Positions 22,250-34,079 of a DNA stretch of 64,000 bases are shown piece by piece. Position 1 is the first letter of the stretch; each line of letters opens with the position of its first letter. Source of the DNA: Conchocele bisecta (lineage: Eukaryota; Mollusca; Bivalvia; Lucinida; Thyasiridae); assembly GCA_029237695.1 (NCBI GenBank), contig CM055275.1, positions 5,757,131 to 5,821,130 on the forward strand, given 5' to 3'. Below the pieces are notes generated by a model. That model saw only the letters and a list, made by a program, of their open reading frames with translations, was not told the DNA's origin and did not search any database. A program made the position numbers and the translations under genes.

Positions 22250-22462
22250 ACCTCACAGCTAACCTTGACAATATTTGTCGACGTAGCTGTTACAAAATAC
22301 TTGAACACTGTGTTTGAAAGCAAGCAGTTTGATTGACTGAGCCTGAGCTGTACTACAGCTCAGGCACAGCCAATCAAACGTCTTGATTGTGAGTTGAGAT
22401 TACTGCCAATATATGTTCAGAAACATTGGCAATTTGGCAAGATTAACGAAGACGGTGGTGTA
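22250..22462. mobile_element. family F element, copy 6
   Basis: Core gcctgagctgtactac / agctcaggcacagcc, right end aacgaagacggtggtgta; the left end has decayed. Confidence 0.8.
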
Positions 22463-22534
22463 AATCATTTTATCCACAAGCTGCATATTCATGGATGCCC
22501 AACTTAGACAGTTACCACGTGATATTTGAGACAG

Positions 22535-22764
22535 GTCATGTGATTTTGTACCTTCGGATATATGCGTAATTTCATAAAATACGTTTACAAAATTTACAAT
22601 ATTTTTCATAAATAAAGTCAAAAGTTGATAAAAGTTTCAGAGTTACATGCGGAATATAATTTTTGATTTTATTTTGAATATAACTGTTGACGCCATTCAC
22701 GGAAATTATTGTAAATTATTTTCATTAAATTTCGCAGATGTCCGAAGGTACAAGATCACATGAC
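22535..22764. mobile_element. family M MITE-like element, copy 1
   Basis: Inverted ends gtcatgtgattttgtacc / gtacaagatcacatgac followed by ttcggatat...cgtaatttcat. About 230 bp, AT-rich centre. A second copy is at 31425-31680 and a half copy at 55195-55350. Confidence 0.8.
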
Positions 22765-22777
22765 GTTCCCGATAATT

Positions 22778-23010
22778 ATGTGGCCGTGACTGGAGAAATG
22801 CTTCTCATGTGATATGTTACCAGTGTAGCTTCGGATCGTAAAACACACTCCTGTAAAGCAATCCATAGTGGTCGTTAGAAGCATGACAAACGTTTCATTG
22901 ATGGAATAGCGAACAGTGAAGATCCTGATCAGCCTGTGCGGATGCACAGGCTGATCTGGATCTACACTGGTCGCCAAACCCATAAACCCCATGTATCCAG
23001 TCACAGTCAC
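22778..23010 (+). mobile_element. family E element with extra right end
   Basis: Starts tgtggccgtgactggag and holds a perfect core palindrome gatcagcctgtgcgg / ccgc. It ends in three cagtca repeats. A separate right end (ccaatttctccagtcac) follows at 23070-23095. Confidence 0.85.
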
Positions 23011-23099
23011 AGTCACAGTCATATACATTCTTGGAAATATAACATTAGAATATAAATAAAACCCATAAGCCCAATTTCTCCAGTCACAGTTATATACAT

Positions 23100-23760
23100 G
23101 TTCTGGAAGTATAAAATGTAAATCGCATTAAATTAATAAAACATTAAAACGCAATACCTGCTGTAAATTACATACAATGAAAACAACATTAGTAAGCATG
23201 TTGTTTATAAAACTCCCCATATACAACACCAGGTATCTCATATGTATTCAACTTCGTTTCGTTTGATGGTTCGTGTTTTCAATTAACAGCTAGTCCTACA
23301 TCTCTGGCTCCTTCAGACGCTCATTAAATGAATCTTGAAAACAAGGGGAACCAATTAAAATACCGTACAGCGGCCTATTTCCAATTAACGGTGACCGTGA
23401 GGATACCCGTCTTCTCTGAATGCGTCCCAATTTGAAGAAAGAGTTTGTATGGGGGATAATGTACGTCACGCGCACCTGCTTGTAATTCAGTTTATTGCGA
23501 AAGTTTTCAGTTTTGCAGACGCATAGATACTTTTACTTGTGCCGTTTAATCACGTTTTCAGGCACCCTTGAACAATGATAAATCCTAAGGGTGCTTAAAA
23601 TCGAAAAAAATAACGTCCTACATAAATGCAAATGTACATTTGCAACAGAGCAAGCTTAGTAGACTTTCATCTTTTGCAAATTTCGGCTACGGAAAACATG
23701 TTAGGTCATCAGCCAGCTTCAAACTACGACGATGTACTTATGCAATAAATACAATCCAAC
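23100..23760. other. no recognised feature
   Basis: Unshared, AT-rich, no exon seen. Confidence 0.35.
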
Positions 23761-23764
23761 ATGT

Positions 23765-23985
23765 GTGGTGATTTAATATGATATGTATTAAACTCGTTGA
23801 CGAGTTTCTTATGAAATCAGTAAACGAGTTTAATAAATATCATATTAAATCATAGCTCATGTAAGATCCTCTATTTATTAAACTCGTTGACTGATTGCAT
23901 AAGAAACTCGGCATAGCCTCGTTTCTTATGAAATCAGCCAACTCGTTTAATAAATATCATATTAAATATCATCACTCATGAATCC
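23765..23985. repeat. family P hairpin repeat, two tandem copies
   Basis: Each copy pairs tattaaactcgtt with aacgagtttaataa, with gaaactcg / cgtttcttatgaaatcag inside. The outer arms (tgatttaatatgatat / atatcatattaaatca) also pair. A fragment is at 37928-37995. Confidence 0.75.
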
Positions 23986-24211
23986 TATATTTATTTTTGC
24001 CCGCTTCGACTCACATTTTCAATCGATTTATATACGCAACGGTAGACTGGAAGCTCTCAAAATAAACGTTGAAGCAACCTGTTTGCCATAAAATGCACAT
24101 GTAACTACTCATTAGATTGGTGTAACTCCTGAAACAAGCAATCAATCATCGAAATGCCAATTTTCAATGTACTGAAACTATCAAAAAGTGCATAGTTTGA
24201 ATATGTCTTCA

Positions 24212-24470
24212 GTAGCCGATTTCACTTTGTGGGAGTAATCATTTATGTTCCCGGAAATGCATTATTTCATACACAACTAACGACTGCATATATATTTGAT
24301 GATTACAATTATGCAGAATTATTATACTGAATAAAATACAAAATGGCTGTGATAATTTAATAAATTCAGCATAATAAAAAATAATTAATTTATCCTTAAA
24401 TTGAAAATTTCTCCCTGAAAGTATACTTTGCCAGATAAGTATACTTTGCAATGTTGGTGAAATAGGCTAC
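24212..24470. mobile_element. family G element, copy 2
   Basis: gtagccgatttcacttt to gttggtgaaataggctac. Part of the left arm is deleted. Confidence 0.85.
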
Positions 24471-24474
24471 TTGA

Positions 24475-24805
24475 TCTTTAGATTTTGGATGATGATGATA
24501 AAGCCGTTTCACATAAACAAGTGTTGTGCGATATTTCATTTTCTTCCCGATCCTCTCTTAAATTACATCCTTGCCTTTTCATACTTTTTTGGCAATAACT
24601 ACTCGGACAATTTTAATTGAAGCAACGTTAGTCGAAACACGCGAACTACAGAATGGAATGAAATTAAATGCACGTGGAGTATCTGGCGTTGCACACACTG
24701 TATGAATGCTATGTGATGATTACGTTACGATCACGTGGTTACGATGTGACGATCTCATGCTCCCGATTATTCTCGTGTTCTAAGACAAAATAATAAAGTT
24801 TACAG
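24475..24805. other. no recognised feature
   Basis: Contains a cgttacgatcacgtgg / gttacgatgtgacgat local repeat only. Confidence 0.35.
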
Positions 24806-24807
24806 TC

Positions 24808-25013
24808 ACCGCAGCCACCAAATCAGCTCGCTCACCCGCGCTGTCTGATCGGAGCAGTCTCAACTCGCAATCAAGCAGTCTGATTCGCCGAGCCTGAGCT
24901 GTAGCACAGCTCAGGCTCAGCCAATCGGACCGCTTGATTTCCGGCACAATATGCAAGCATTTTGAAATAAAACAATTGACGTATAATGGCGATGTTAGCG
25001 CATGCGGTGCTCT
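24808..25013. mobile_element. family F element, copy 7
   Basis: Core gcctgagctgtagc / acagctcaggctc with a cggaccgc variant arm; the right end is gcgcatgcggtgc. Confidence 0.8.
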
Positions 25014-25203
25014 AACACAGTATTACATGTAGCTCTGAATCCAAAACATATTGTCGTATTGATGAGATCAATGATTGTCGTATTGAAGAGATCAATGCGT
25101 TTTATAACAAAGCTCCAAGATTATGTAATATTCATATACGGGTTCACACAATTGTCACGAATGAGTAGTGGATGTCGCTACTAGTGCAGATCGAGTAAAC
25201 TAT

Positions 25204-25380
25204 ACATGAATGAATGAATATGAATGAATGAATTAATGAATTAATGGAATGAATGAATGAATGAATGAATGAATGAATGAATGAATGAATGAATGAATGA
25301 ATGAATCAATCAATCAATCAATCAATGAATCAATGAATCAATCAACGAATCAACGAATCAATGAATCAATGAATTAATGA
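25204..25380. repeat. GAAT/CAAT microsatellite
   Basis: Long gaatgaatgaat tract passing into atcaatcaatc and aatgaatcaa variants. It abuts the 5' side of a tRNA-like SINE. Confidence 0.95.
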
Positions 25381-25391
25381 ACTTTATAAAT

Positions 25392-25590
25392 AGCCGGATT
25401 AGCTCAGTAGGTAGGTAGAGCGTCGGACGGCAGGAGTCCCCGGGTTCGATTCCCACCTCGACCGCTGCGAATGGCCGATTCGGCATGTCCTTTGACAAGA
25501 CAGCTTCGTGCAAGCCTAGTCCTATCGGATGGGGACTTAAATAGCCGGTCCCGACATGCAAGGTCAACGAACCGTCGTTAAATCAAAGCA
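25392..25590 (+). mobile_element. tRNA-headed SINE
   Basis: A-box region ttagctcagtaggtagg and B box gggttcgattccc, followed by the body cggcatgtcctttgac and ggggacttaaatagcc. The would-be acceptor stem (gccggat against cctcgac) does not pair and there is an extra gtag in the D arm, so this is not a working tRNA gene. Confidence 0.75.
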
Positions 25591-25764
25591 TTTACATTTA
25601 ACTTTCTAGATGCGTTCCGAGAAATGGTTTTACTCGGTGAACTCAATGTGTCTGGAATAGTTGAAAGCTTCAGCATATTTTCTACACGTTACAGGTTAAT
25701 TGTCTGTATTGGCGTAACCCAATCTAGCGTGTTATATGCCTCACTCACAATACCAATCATCTAC

Positions 25765-25980
25765 ACTACACTACCGGCTGCGCTAATCTTGCCATTATTT
25801 ATCAATTTCTTTATTTCAAAATACAAATCAATCAGCTTGATCGTCTGAGCCTGAGCTGCGCTGCAGCTCAGGCTCAGACGATCCAGCTGATTGATTCCGA
25901 GTTGGGCATTGCCGATATATGTTAAGCAACGTAATATGGGCGAGTAGTACTGCTACTAGAGATAACACAGGCAGTTGTGC
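25765..25980. mobile_element. family F element, copy 8
   Basis: ctaccggctgcgctaat start; near-perfect central palindrome gatcgtctgagcctg / caggctcagacgatc. Confidence 0.85.
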
Positions 25981-26239
25981 ATAAGAGGAATGCGTGTCTA
26001 TTTTCAGCAACGAAAACACCAGATTTCTGCAATTTGTTGATATTTGAGTAAACGATTGGATTTCAGGAAATCTATTTAGAAATGCCTTTCTCATTCGTTC
26101 AGTTCTCGTCATGTACGTGTATCGTAGAATCTGAACCAGCAATTCGAATATATGTTGCGATATGTGTTTGTTATTACCGCAGTCCGTACATATCCTGATT
26201 GGACTGCACGGGTGTTGATGCTGAGCTGAGTATAGTTCC

Positions 26240-26625
26240 GGTGGTTGCAGTATCAGCATTCAACACATCATTCTGATTTTCATTCATTTTGTTCATTGGA
26301 CAAATAATGGTTCACCCTTGCGTAAAGCATGAAGCATAATTTATTTCGGGACTGGACATTAAGGCCCCGTTCTAATACATGACCATCAAATGATTTACTG
26401 TCTGTTCCACGTTTTGTTGCCGACGAGCATTTGGCCATTAAACACATTAAATCCAAAAATATTTAAACGTAAGTACTTTTTCATCAATAACAAAAAAGTC
26501 ACCTTCCCCAAAATATTGCATTTGATGAAATTCCATCAAACATTTATTTTATTGAGAAAAACGATTCCAGTTTGCCCGGCTTTTCATGACCTTAGCTGTT
26601 GATAGGCCGTTAAACACCAATAAAC
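26240..26625 (+). mobile_element. unrecognised stretch ending in a SINE-like tail
   Basis: The last 70 bp (gacctt agctgttgat, ggccgttaaacacc, aataaacaaataaac) match 50390-50450 and resemble SINE 3' tails. The part before it is unassigned. Confidence 0.45.
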
Positions 26626-26630
26626 AAATA

Positions 26631-26848
26631 AACTACCGCTCGCGCTAATCTTACCAATGTTTATCCATTTTTTTTATTTCAAAGTGCTTGATTTTTGCGC
26701 TTGAAACCAAGCACTTTGATTGTCTGAGCCTGAGCTGTGCAGCAGCTCAGGCTCACACAATCAAATTGCTTGATTGTGAGCTGGCATTGCAAATATATGT
26801 TCGGAAACGTATGCGCTATGGGCAAGATTAACGCAGGCGGTCGGTTTA
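26631..26848. mobile_element. family F element, copy 9
   Basis: taccgctcgcgctaat to aacgcaggcggtcgg; core gcctgagctgtgcagc. Confidence 0.85.
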
Positions 26849-26849
26849 A

Positions 26850-27170
26850 CACATTTCCAGTAACCATGACATTACCAATAAGACAAAACAGTGACATCTG
26901 ACATTTTCCTATGTCTACAGAAGTTATTAGAACATACGTTTCACTGGCTTCACAAAATGGTGTTGACGCCTTTTGAATTCCGCTGAACTTTCGGGACTGA
27001 TTGATCATCCGTGTTGTTCATTGGTCATTCTATGAACTCATTGGTCATTCTGGGAAAGACACATATGTCCACCTGGCTACATTAATCGCCTCCTATATGT
27101 TATCTACGGCTACAATGTGACATATTCAACAAAATGTGGGCAACCGTAGTGCATACCCAAACCTGCTGAT
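26850..27170. other. no recognised feature
   Basis: Only a short direct repeat, cattggtcattct twice near 27019-27050. Confidence 0.35.
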
Positions 27171-27177
27171 GTTATGT

Positions 27178-27490
27178 CAAAATTTAGTAAACTGTATATT
27201 GTATGCCTTTAGTCTTTGATTTAGAACTAGTAAATTGCCAAAAATAATAGAAAATTGAAATCATTTTCCCATGGAAGCCATCTTTTCTCTAGTTATTGTT
27301 CAACACAACGAAATGAGGCTTTCGCATTTGCAAATGTCCGATAAACACCTTGAAACGGTAAAATAACCATGTTCTGCATGTGTATGTTCTTAATTAATAA
27401 TTGCAAAAATCAAGAGATTGTGTTAAATTGCTACCATTGCGAGAGGTATGGAGCGGGGTAGCAAATTTGTTTCTAATGGCTGACCGAGCC
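27178..27490 (+). repeat. family R dispersed repeat, copy 1
   Basis: Shares aaatttagtaaactgtat, gaactagtaaattgcc, ttcccatggaagccat and attgctac...gcgagaggt in the same order with 43615-44030. No inverted ends seen; class unknown. Confidence 0.75.
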
Positions 27491-27667
27491 TTTGATTCCG
27501 ACTTACGAAGGCTGTCGAGCCATTCCCATTTTGAAATAGAATCTGATACGAGTGTCAACGTTGTAGCATACAGCCTGATTCTTTTCTCCATTTAGTTGCA
27601 GTGATTTTCTGAAAGACAAACTTCTGGAATAAAATTTACATCATCAATGTTATAAAAGTGTATGTTA

Positions 27668-27702
27668 CATGTTGTGCCTACTGAGTGGGCATGTACCATT
27701 AA
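27668..27702 (+). mobile_element. solo family I terminal repeat
   Basis: acatgttgtgcctactg and agtgggcatgtacc without any family I interior nearby. Confidence 0.75.
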
Positions 27703-27724
27703 ATGCGTTCCATCTGTGAAAATA

Positions 27725-27873
27725 CAGTGGAATGTCTTTGAACGGAACACCAATACATCGCAAAGCACATAACTGTGGCTCAGAATGATCAAATGTCTGA
27801 TTTACAGCGACACCTCTCTAAGCCGGACACCCTGGGGACCTCCCAGGGTGTCCGGCTTAGATAGGTTTCACTG
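27725..27873. mobile_element. family J, copy 3
   Basis: Interior (aacaccaat, actgtggctcagaat) followed by the compact palindrome ctaagccggacaccc / gggtgtccggctta, ending tttcactg next to TA. Confidence 0.8.
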
Positions 27874-28108
27874 TATACATTTCTAGCACATATATAATTA
27901 TGAACATGTTGCTGATTGTCGGTTGGGAGCATGCGCAGGATATTTTAACATTGGTGGTTCTCCTCACAGGAATCCCAATATCCCTGTTTTTGCCCCCCAT
28001 CCCTCCACGTGTACATGTTTGTATTTCTATAATAATGGTTTATTTATTCAGGTCACAAGCTAATGTTCACATAAGTTTATATGTTATACATATATCCCAT
28101 CACATTCA

Positions 28109-28538
28109 CAAGGTGCGTGATCACGTGGTCATAGCAACACCAGTGGCTAAAAGTGTTGAAATCTTGCCCACTCCAAAGTAAATATTATTTGATATTTTCC
28201 TTAATATGAAACGGATGTTCATGAAATATGGCGCAGCAAACGCGTCTACATGAGCTGCCTTTGGTTGTCCAGGGAGTTCGGCACAGTCTTATGTCATTTT
28301 TGCGAATAATCGATGTCCGTGTCTACCGACTTTTCGCAACAACGACATAAGTTTGGGCCAACGTACAGAGACCACCAAATGCAGCTTAACAGGACGCATT
28401 TGATGCGCCATATTTCATCAAAATCCGTTACGAAATAAGGACACTATACAAGAATACGTACATGTACTTTAAATCGGATGAATTCTGGAAGTTTCCGTAC
28501 TTGTTGCTGTTGTTAGTACCACGTGATCATACACCTTG
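28109..28538. mobile_element. family S MITE-like element, copy 1
   Basis: Inverted ends caaggtgcgtgatcacgt / acgtgatcatacacctt, each holding CACGTG, then inner ttatttgatattttcc, gatgcgccatatttcat and a central tatgtc...cgacataag pairing. About 430 bp. Copies: 41138-41498 and 48840-49144. Confidence 0.85.
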
Positions 28539-28627
28539 ATTCAGGAAACAACTACATGTATCTTTGAATCAAACGATGATCAAGTTTAGCTTTAGCTCCA
28601 TTGTTTTGTATTAAAGATCATATAAAG

Positions 28628-29232
28628 AACATGTTGTGCCTACTGAGTGGGCATGTACCTTTAAATACATGTTGTGCCTACTGAGTGGGCATGTACCTTT
28701 AAAGGTTGTGCCTACTGAGTGGGCATGTACCTTTAAAGGTACATGCCCACTCAGTAGGCACAACATGTTCTTTATATCAGAGACATCATCTGAGAAATTG
28801 TCTGGCAATATAAACATTCATTCACCATTAACCCACGTATTGATTGGCACTATTATTCATTTTATATCGGACACTGATGTCAGGGGCGATAACCGTGTTT
28901 CTTTAAAATGTTAACGGACATTACTATTTATACTCTGTATTTATTTTTTGATGTGCAATTATCGTACTTTATAATCTGTCGGAAATATTATTTGTTCAGG
29001 TGACGCATTTAATTAGCATAAATAATTAAAAAATACAATGCCTCATTTGCATGTGAAAATAGCCTGATACCAACGCGCGTCACTATTAGTAACATAAATA
29101 TTACTACATGATTATATCTGTATGGCGGGCACTCGTAATCTTTAGAACAAGTGGAATAGTGACGTAATTATACACTTATTTAATTTCTATAAAGACCATT
29201 GTGTGCCTACTGAGTGGGCGTGGACCTTTAAA
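28628..29232 (+). mobile_element. family I element with stacked extra left ends
   Basis: A full family I element runs from about 28734 to 29232. In front of it are three inverted copies of the terminal repeat (gtgcctactgagtgggc near 28635, 28675 and 28708), the last forming a perfect palindrome with the element's own left end at accttt|aaaggt. Confidence 0.85.
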
Positions 29233-29235
29233 GAA

Positions 29236-29696
29236 ACATTATCATATTGCTTAGTAGGCTGGATCGTGAGACTTGAATTCGACCAGTACATTTAAATATA
29301 ACCATGTCTCTTTGTTTGAGAACTCTGTCTGTCGTTATTATCAAGAATAACGAGAATGCGTGTGAATTTCGAGGACATAATTCCAAGCCATACAAAACAC
29401 GGCATTAATACGATTTCATTTCTTTGTTTCTCCAAGAGCCACCGTCTCGCGTGCTGTGCCGATAACGGTGACACACGTGACCCGTGTTTATAATCATGTG
29501 ACCGCACGCGACCGCCACGCGCATATGTCGTATAGCCAATGGGAGGGCACCTGGGGACACGCGAACGAGCTTATCAGTGGTCCAGAAGGATGATGGGAAT
29601 TTTGAATTTGTGACAACCCGCATTGGTTGACGGTTGTGCCCAGCTTAAGCTAAGTAACGAATAAGGAAGTGTTGTTTTTGTAAACACTACTCTTCT
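29236..29696. other. no repeat recognised; CpG-rich patch
   Basis: 29440-29630 has ctcgcgtgctgtgccg, acacgtgacccg, cgcacgcgaccgcc and a CCAAT box (agccaatggg, 29533). It may be regulatory; there is no supporting exon. Confidence 0.3.
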
Positions 29697-29810
29697 GGGG
29701 CCCGTTTCACTAAACATCGTACGACTAAAATGTTCGTAAGTGCAAAATTATGATAGTCTGTAAATTTCACATTAACAATGTTTTCTTGTAAACTTAATAT
29801 GATTGAATGT
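29697..29810. mobile_element. family L, short derivative
   Basis: gggcccgtttcactaaac, gactaaaatgttcgtaag, then jumps to aatttcacattaac; the central palindrome is lost and the right end decayed. Confidence 0.7.
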
Positions 29811-29879
29811 TTTGTTTTACTAGTAAAGTGATGAGCATGGGAAATCGTGTGAAACATAACGGTTTCGTTGTGTACGTCA

Positions 29880-29990
29880 TGAGTTGTGCACCACTAATCC
29901 AACGACGACCCGTGCAGTCCAAGATCAGACTGCGCGAATGCGCAGGCTGATATAGGGCCACACTGTTCGCAATGTTAACTTATCAATTTC
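29880..29990 (+). mobile_element. family E core remnant
   Basis: gtccaagatcagactgcg, gaatgcgcaggctg, ccacactgttcgc. Confidence 0.55.
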
Positions 29991-30785
29991 TTCTAAACCC
30001 GGGCAACACTTTTTTCTAATTTACAACAATACTTTATTATGCATTTCCGTACTTCGTGTCTATAGACGTTTCAATTTAGAACTATGAATAAACAAAACAA
30101 ACACAAGGCTGGTTTTCTGGTGAGCTCACCTTCATGCAATTGAGCCGATGACCGATTATTCCAGACAAAAAAAATCAATACCAGCAGGTCATCGATTACA
30201 ATTGCTGCTAAAATTGGAATTTTCCGACAATACATGATAATTAATTGGCGCGGCCACGTGGCGTTTGGAGTTAAATAAAATATTAACGGACGTTCTGGGT
30301 CTGTCGGCAATGATTTCATATTTCAGTTGTATCTAAACTAATATCCAATATTCTAACAAAGTAATTTAGGTTAAAGGCACTGTCTGTCAAATATGCGCAA
30401 ACACTGATGAACAAAATGAGTAAAGTGAAGTTTAATTATAGATTTTCAACTTTTTTCTGAACACAATTGTACATATGAGTCGCCTAAAATATATGGGATT
30501 TATAAAAAGAAGTGTTTAAAATGCTGGATATAAATACAAAATGTAGATCAAAATTAAGTTGGCGAACGGTAGTCTGTCCGAACCCGATGGTTACTACGTT
30601 AATGTTGTTTATTTTAATTGAAGTACTTAAACAACAGTTTATATAATGGAAATCTATTTATAACTCTGGTCTTTCATTATATTTTCACTACCCCCACCAC
30701 ACACCCAAAATAATGAACAAAACAACAACAACAACAACAAAATATGGTTTAACTCATTAACTCACCGGTATGTGTATAGCGAAGG
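29991..30785. other. no recognised feature; small AAC run
   Basis: An acaacaacaacaacaa run lies at 30722-30740. The rest is AT-rich and unshared. Confidence 0.4.
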
Positions 30786-30790
30786 TACAA

Positions 30791-31027
30791 TACAGTGGGG
30801 TCAGCGTGTAAGTGCATACACGAACGAACACGACAGGTTGGAATCAAAATGAAAATATTTTTCTGCATTTTTTCTCATTTCACATCAAAAGTGTATGTTG
30901 TTACCACTCGGTTGAACCGTCTCGGCGAGACGGTTCAACTGAGTGGTAACAACATACACTTTGGGTGGGTAGCGAACCAACCTGTCGTGTTCGTTCGTGT
31001 GTGCACTTACACGCTGACCCCACTGTA
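30791..31027. mobile_element. family U MITE-like element carrying cassette C variant
   Basis: Outer ends tacagtggggtcagcg / ctgaccccactgta with TA, inner cacgaacgaacacgac arms. In the middle (about 30840-30985) is a C-type palindrome: agtgtatgttgttacc, cactcggttgaaccg, tctcggcgagac. Compact family U copies without this insert lie at 54259-54361 and 58664-58768. Confidence 0.85.
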
Positions 31028-31424
31028 CATAGCCAAAGTACCTCATTTGTTCATCATAGTTTCTTATATTGTAGAGTACACGAATGTAACACAAACTTCG
31101 GTCACAATGTGATGGTGCGATTGCTTGATGTACGCAATTTGCGGTACATGGAGCGAACTACCAAATATTGACTATCTCAGAAACCATCTTGGACACTGTT
31201 CCATTAAACAGACAAAGACACAGACACAAATTGTATTATCCCATCTTCGCAGAGTGTCTTCACTGTACAAAGGCAGAAACCAGATATTATAATGTTCTCA
31301 TCTGTGAATATTGTCGATAAGGAAATGTCATTTTTGCAGAATAACTGAATTGCATGTATTACTGTAATTATTGCTGGTCTTAATTCTTGTTTCTCAACGA
31401 AAGCTATACCATGGTATCATATGA

Positions 31425-31680
31425 GGCACGCTATGGGATTTTTGTGCTTTCGGACATCTGCGTAATTTCATTAAATACGTTTACAAAATGTTCAATATTT
31501 TTCGTAAATTAAGTCAAACGTTGACAAAAAAATGCTTAGTACATGCGGTATGTAATTCCGCATGTACTCTGAACATTTTGTCAACTTATAACAACATTTA
31601 CGGAAAATAATGTAAATTTTGTAATCGTATTTCACGAAATTACGCAGATATCCGGAGGTACAAAATCTTACGGCGTGTCT
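31425..31680. mobile_element. family M element, copy 2
   Basis: tttcggacatctgcgtaat to cgcagatatccggagg; centre atgcggtatgtaattccgcat is a near palindrome. Confidence 0.8.
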
Positions 31681-31689
31681 CCTATTGCG

Positions 31690-32000
31690 TTCAATCTCAG
31701 AAAGTCACACACTGCATCGGCGTTGGTATTTGCAGTCATATTGACTATATGATGATTTGTTCGTACGTTCGTACCCATCGCACCCCCTTCTTGTGACCCA
31801 TATATTTGAGACAATGCGGCGGATCATCTGACAGATCCAACAGCGTTGTCAATGACATAAAACACCTTCTGTTGTTCGTGTCCAATCGGCTTAAGCAACG
31901 TGACTCCATTGACCAACGCCCATGTATTGTGTTGACTTTCGCAGATTGAACGCAACGTGATACCGTGTTGTATCGCCTCTTTGTTTGCTTTTTCGGATTC
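31690..32000. other. no recognised feature
   Basis: Unshared within the window. Confidence 0.35.
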
Positions 32001-32007
32001 AGACTAT

Positions 32008-32245
32008 ATGTGGCTGTGACTGGAGAAACAGGGTTGATGGAATTTGCGACCAGTGTAGGTTCTGATCTGATAGCACACTCCTGTGGACGGATAACGATCT
32101 ATATTGCTGGTTAGAAGCATGACGGGTGTTGCATTGATGGAATGGCGAACAATGCAGATCCTGATCAGACTGTGCGGATGCACAGGCTGATCTGGATCTG
32201 CACTGGTCACAAAACACATAAACCCCATTTCTCCAACCACATACC
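32008..32245 (+). mobile_element. family E element, near complete
   Basis: tatgtggctgtgactgg to ccccatttctccaacc, with gatagcacactcctg and the intact core. Confidence 0.85.
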
Positions 32246-32249
32246 GGTT

Positions 32250-33150
32250 CTTTGTCTGTTTAGCTATTGCTTGTACCATATTCTGAACCCATCTCCGAAA
32301 TTTCTTACGGAAAGTTGGCATGATGTTGCATCGTGTCTTTGTTATATGTAGTATAGTGTTGATTTAAAATTGAATATCGTAGTTGTTCTTTGTCTGGTGA
32401 AGGAATGCTTCAAATATTCTGAGTACGTTTCCGAAATTTCTGATGGAAATCAACCAGGCAGTGGGAGTGATCGAAATTGAGCATATATATGACTCGACCA
32501 AACAAACCTGCCGATTTCGAGCTTGAGAACTGAATACATGCTCAGAAAGATAATAATTTTCTTAAATATTGTCTTGTGTTGCAAATGCAATATTCTGAGC
32601 ACATTTCTGATTATTTTTTTGCGCGAAATTGTATTATAGCAATTTTTGAATGGACGTCATATCCGCTTCCAGATATAAAATGTGACAGGAATCAAGTCTG
32701 GCGCGAAATCAGGTCTGCTTAGAGACAACTTTATTTATGTGAATACGTCGTCTGACTACAAAATGTACAATGTGTACAGCCTTTGCATGCATAATTTGCA
32801 AAGCAAACGTTGTGCTATATTGGTCTACGGAATATCGATGTGAACTCCACACACATAGACATGCTAATTTTCATCTCTCGCCATTTAATGGAAGTTTTTA
32901 GTTTGGTATTTAGCTTATATTTATGAGTGATAATTTGATATGTATCTGCCCATATCCCGATGAGAAGGAAGTGAACTCAGCTCATTTCCGGCTAGCCTGA
33001 AAACGTTACCTGATAAATACAAAGTCTAGCTAGTATATATTCTCATATTGTATCGCGTTTATTAGACTCGACTCGAAAACGGTAGGGATTCCTAGGCGGG
33101 CTTCGGAATTACTATACGTTTCCTAAAATTGTTTGATACATTTGAGATAT
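32250..33150. other. mostly unrecognised; family O fragment at the end
   Basis: ggattcctaggcggg and tactatacgtttcct at 33085-33122 match family O. The preceding 800 bp shares nothing with the window. Confidence 0.4.
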
Positions 33151-33740
33151 ATAGGATATTCCATCGTACATTTTGAGTAGCAGGAAATAATACACGAGTG
33201 TGCGTCGGCTTCCGCGTAAGCAACGAGTGAGCGTAGCGAACGAGTTGCTTGCACGGACGCCGACGGGCACGAGTGTATTATTTCCGCTATTCAAACATGT
33301 ACGATGAAATATCCTATTTAATACACTTCCACGGCTGATATATATGCACATTTAGATTATAATCAATGAATTGTGATGTGCTCGTGAATAGCTACACAAT
33401 GACGTGTTTTCCCGCGTTTTGACGCTACGTTGTGTGACGTCAAATGGGACGTCATGTAAACTTTTTTGAAATCCAAATTACGAAGCTGTTTCTATGAACC
33501 AGATATATTTGTGTGCATGTTTTGAATGTGTCCAATCGCGTTAACATTCTAGATTAGTCGAGACCCTTTCCAAGTTTTCAAATAACTTTATTTTGACTGT
33601 AATACAAAATAAACATTTTGCATGGCACCTCGTGGTTTCCAAGAAAACAGGCGCGCAATTACGTGTGTTCTCTTCACGATGTATTATTTGTAAGGGTTGA
33701 TTACATTAAAGGTTTTCACTCACAGCGAAACCTGTGCAAA
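33150..33740. repeat. family Q segment with full hairpin, copy 1
   Basis: Matches 49788-50330 over most of its length (ggatattccatcgtac, acaatgacgtgttttccc, gacgttacg-type words, tttccaagttttcaaat). The left part contains a palindrome of about 100 bp (33183-33285) with arms gaaataatacacgagtg and centre agcgtagcg; copy 2 retains only its left arm. Confidence 0.8.
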
Positions 33741-33827
33741 TAATTTGCAAGAGTGTAATAAATAAATGGTATTCTGTATATGTATTATACGTCAGTGTAA
33801 ACGGATGATCCATGAGATGATTGCTTT

Positions 33828-34045
33828 AACCCTTCTTTGAACCCGAAAGCCCGCTATATCGGTTTATGCAAACAGTGCAGATCCATATGAGCCGGCTCGT
33901 AACGAGCCGTCTCATCAGGATCTGCACTGTCTGAAAGTAATTTTCATATTTTTGAGAACAACAAATACCCCCTTTTCATAAATGGACGAATCTGAAAATC
34001 ATTTTGTGACCATTGGATTGGTCGGAACATTAGCATATCACAGTT
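33828..34045. mobile_element. family N element, copy 1
   Basis: aacccgaaagcccgcta, gcagatcc, then the palindrome gagccggctcgtaac and gagccgtctcatcagg, shared with 39518-39762. The right end is lost. Confidence 0.75.
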
Positions 34046-34079
34046 CATGTTTCTTTGTTGATCTCAGAACACGACGCTG

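Noticed and set aside
25392..25465. Functional tRNA gene
   Set aside because: A and B boxes are present but the acceptor stem does not pair and the D arm has an insertion; a SINE body follows.
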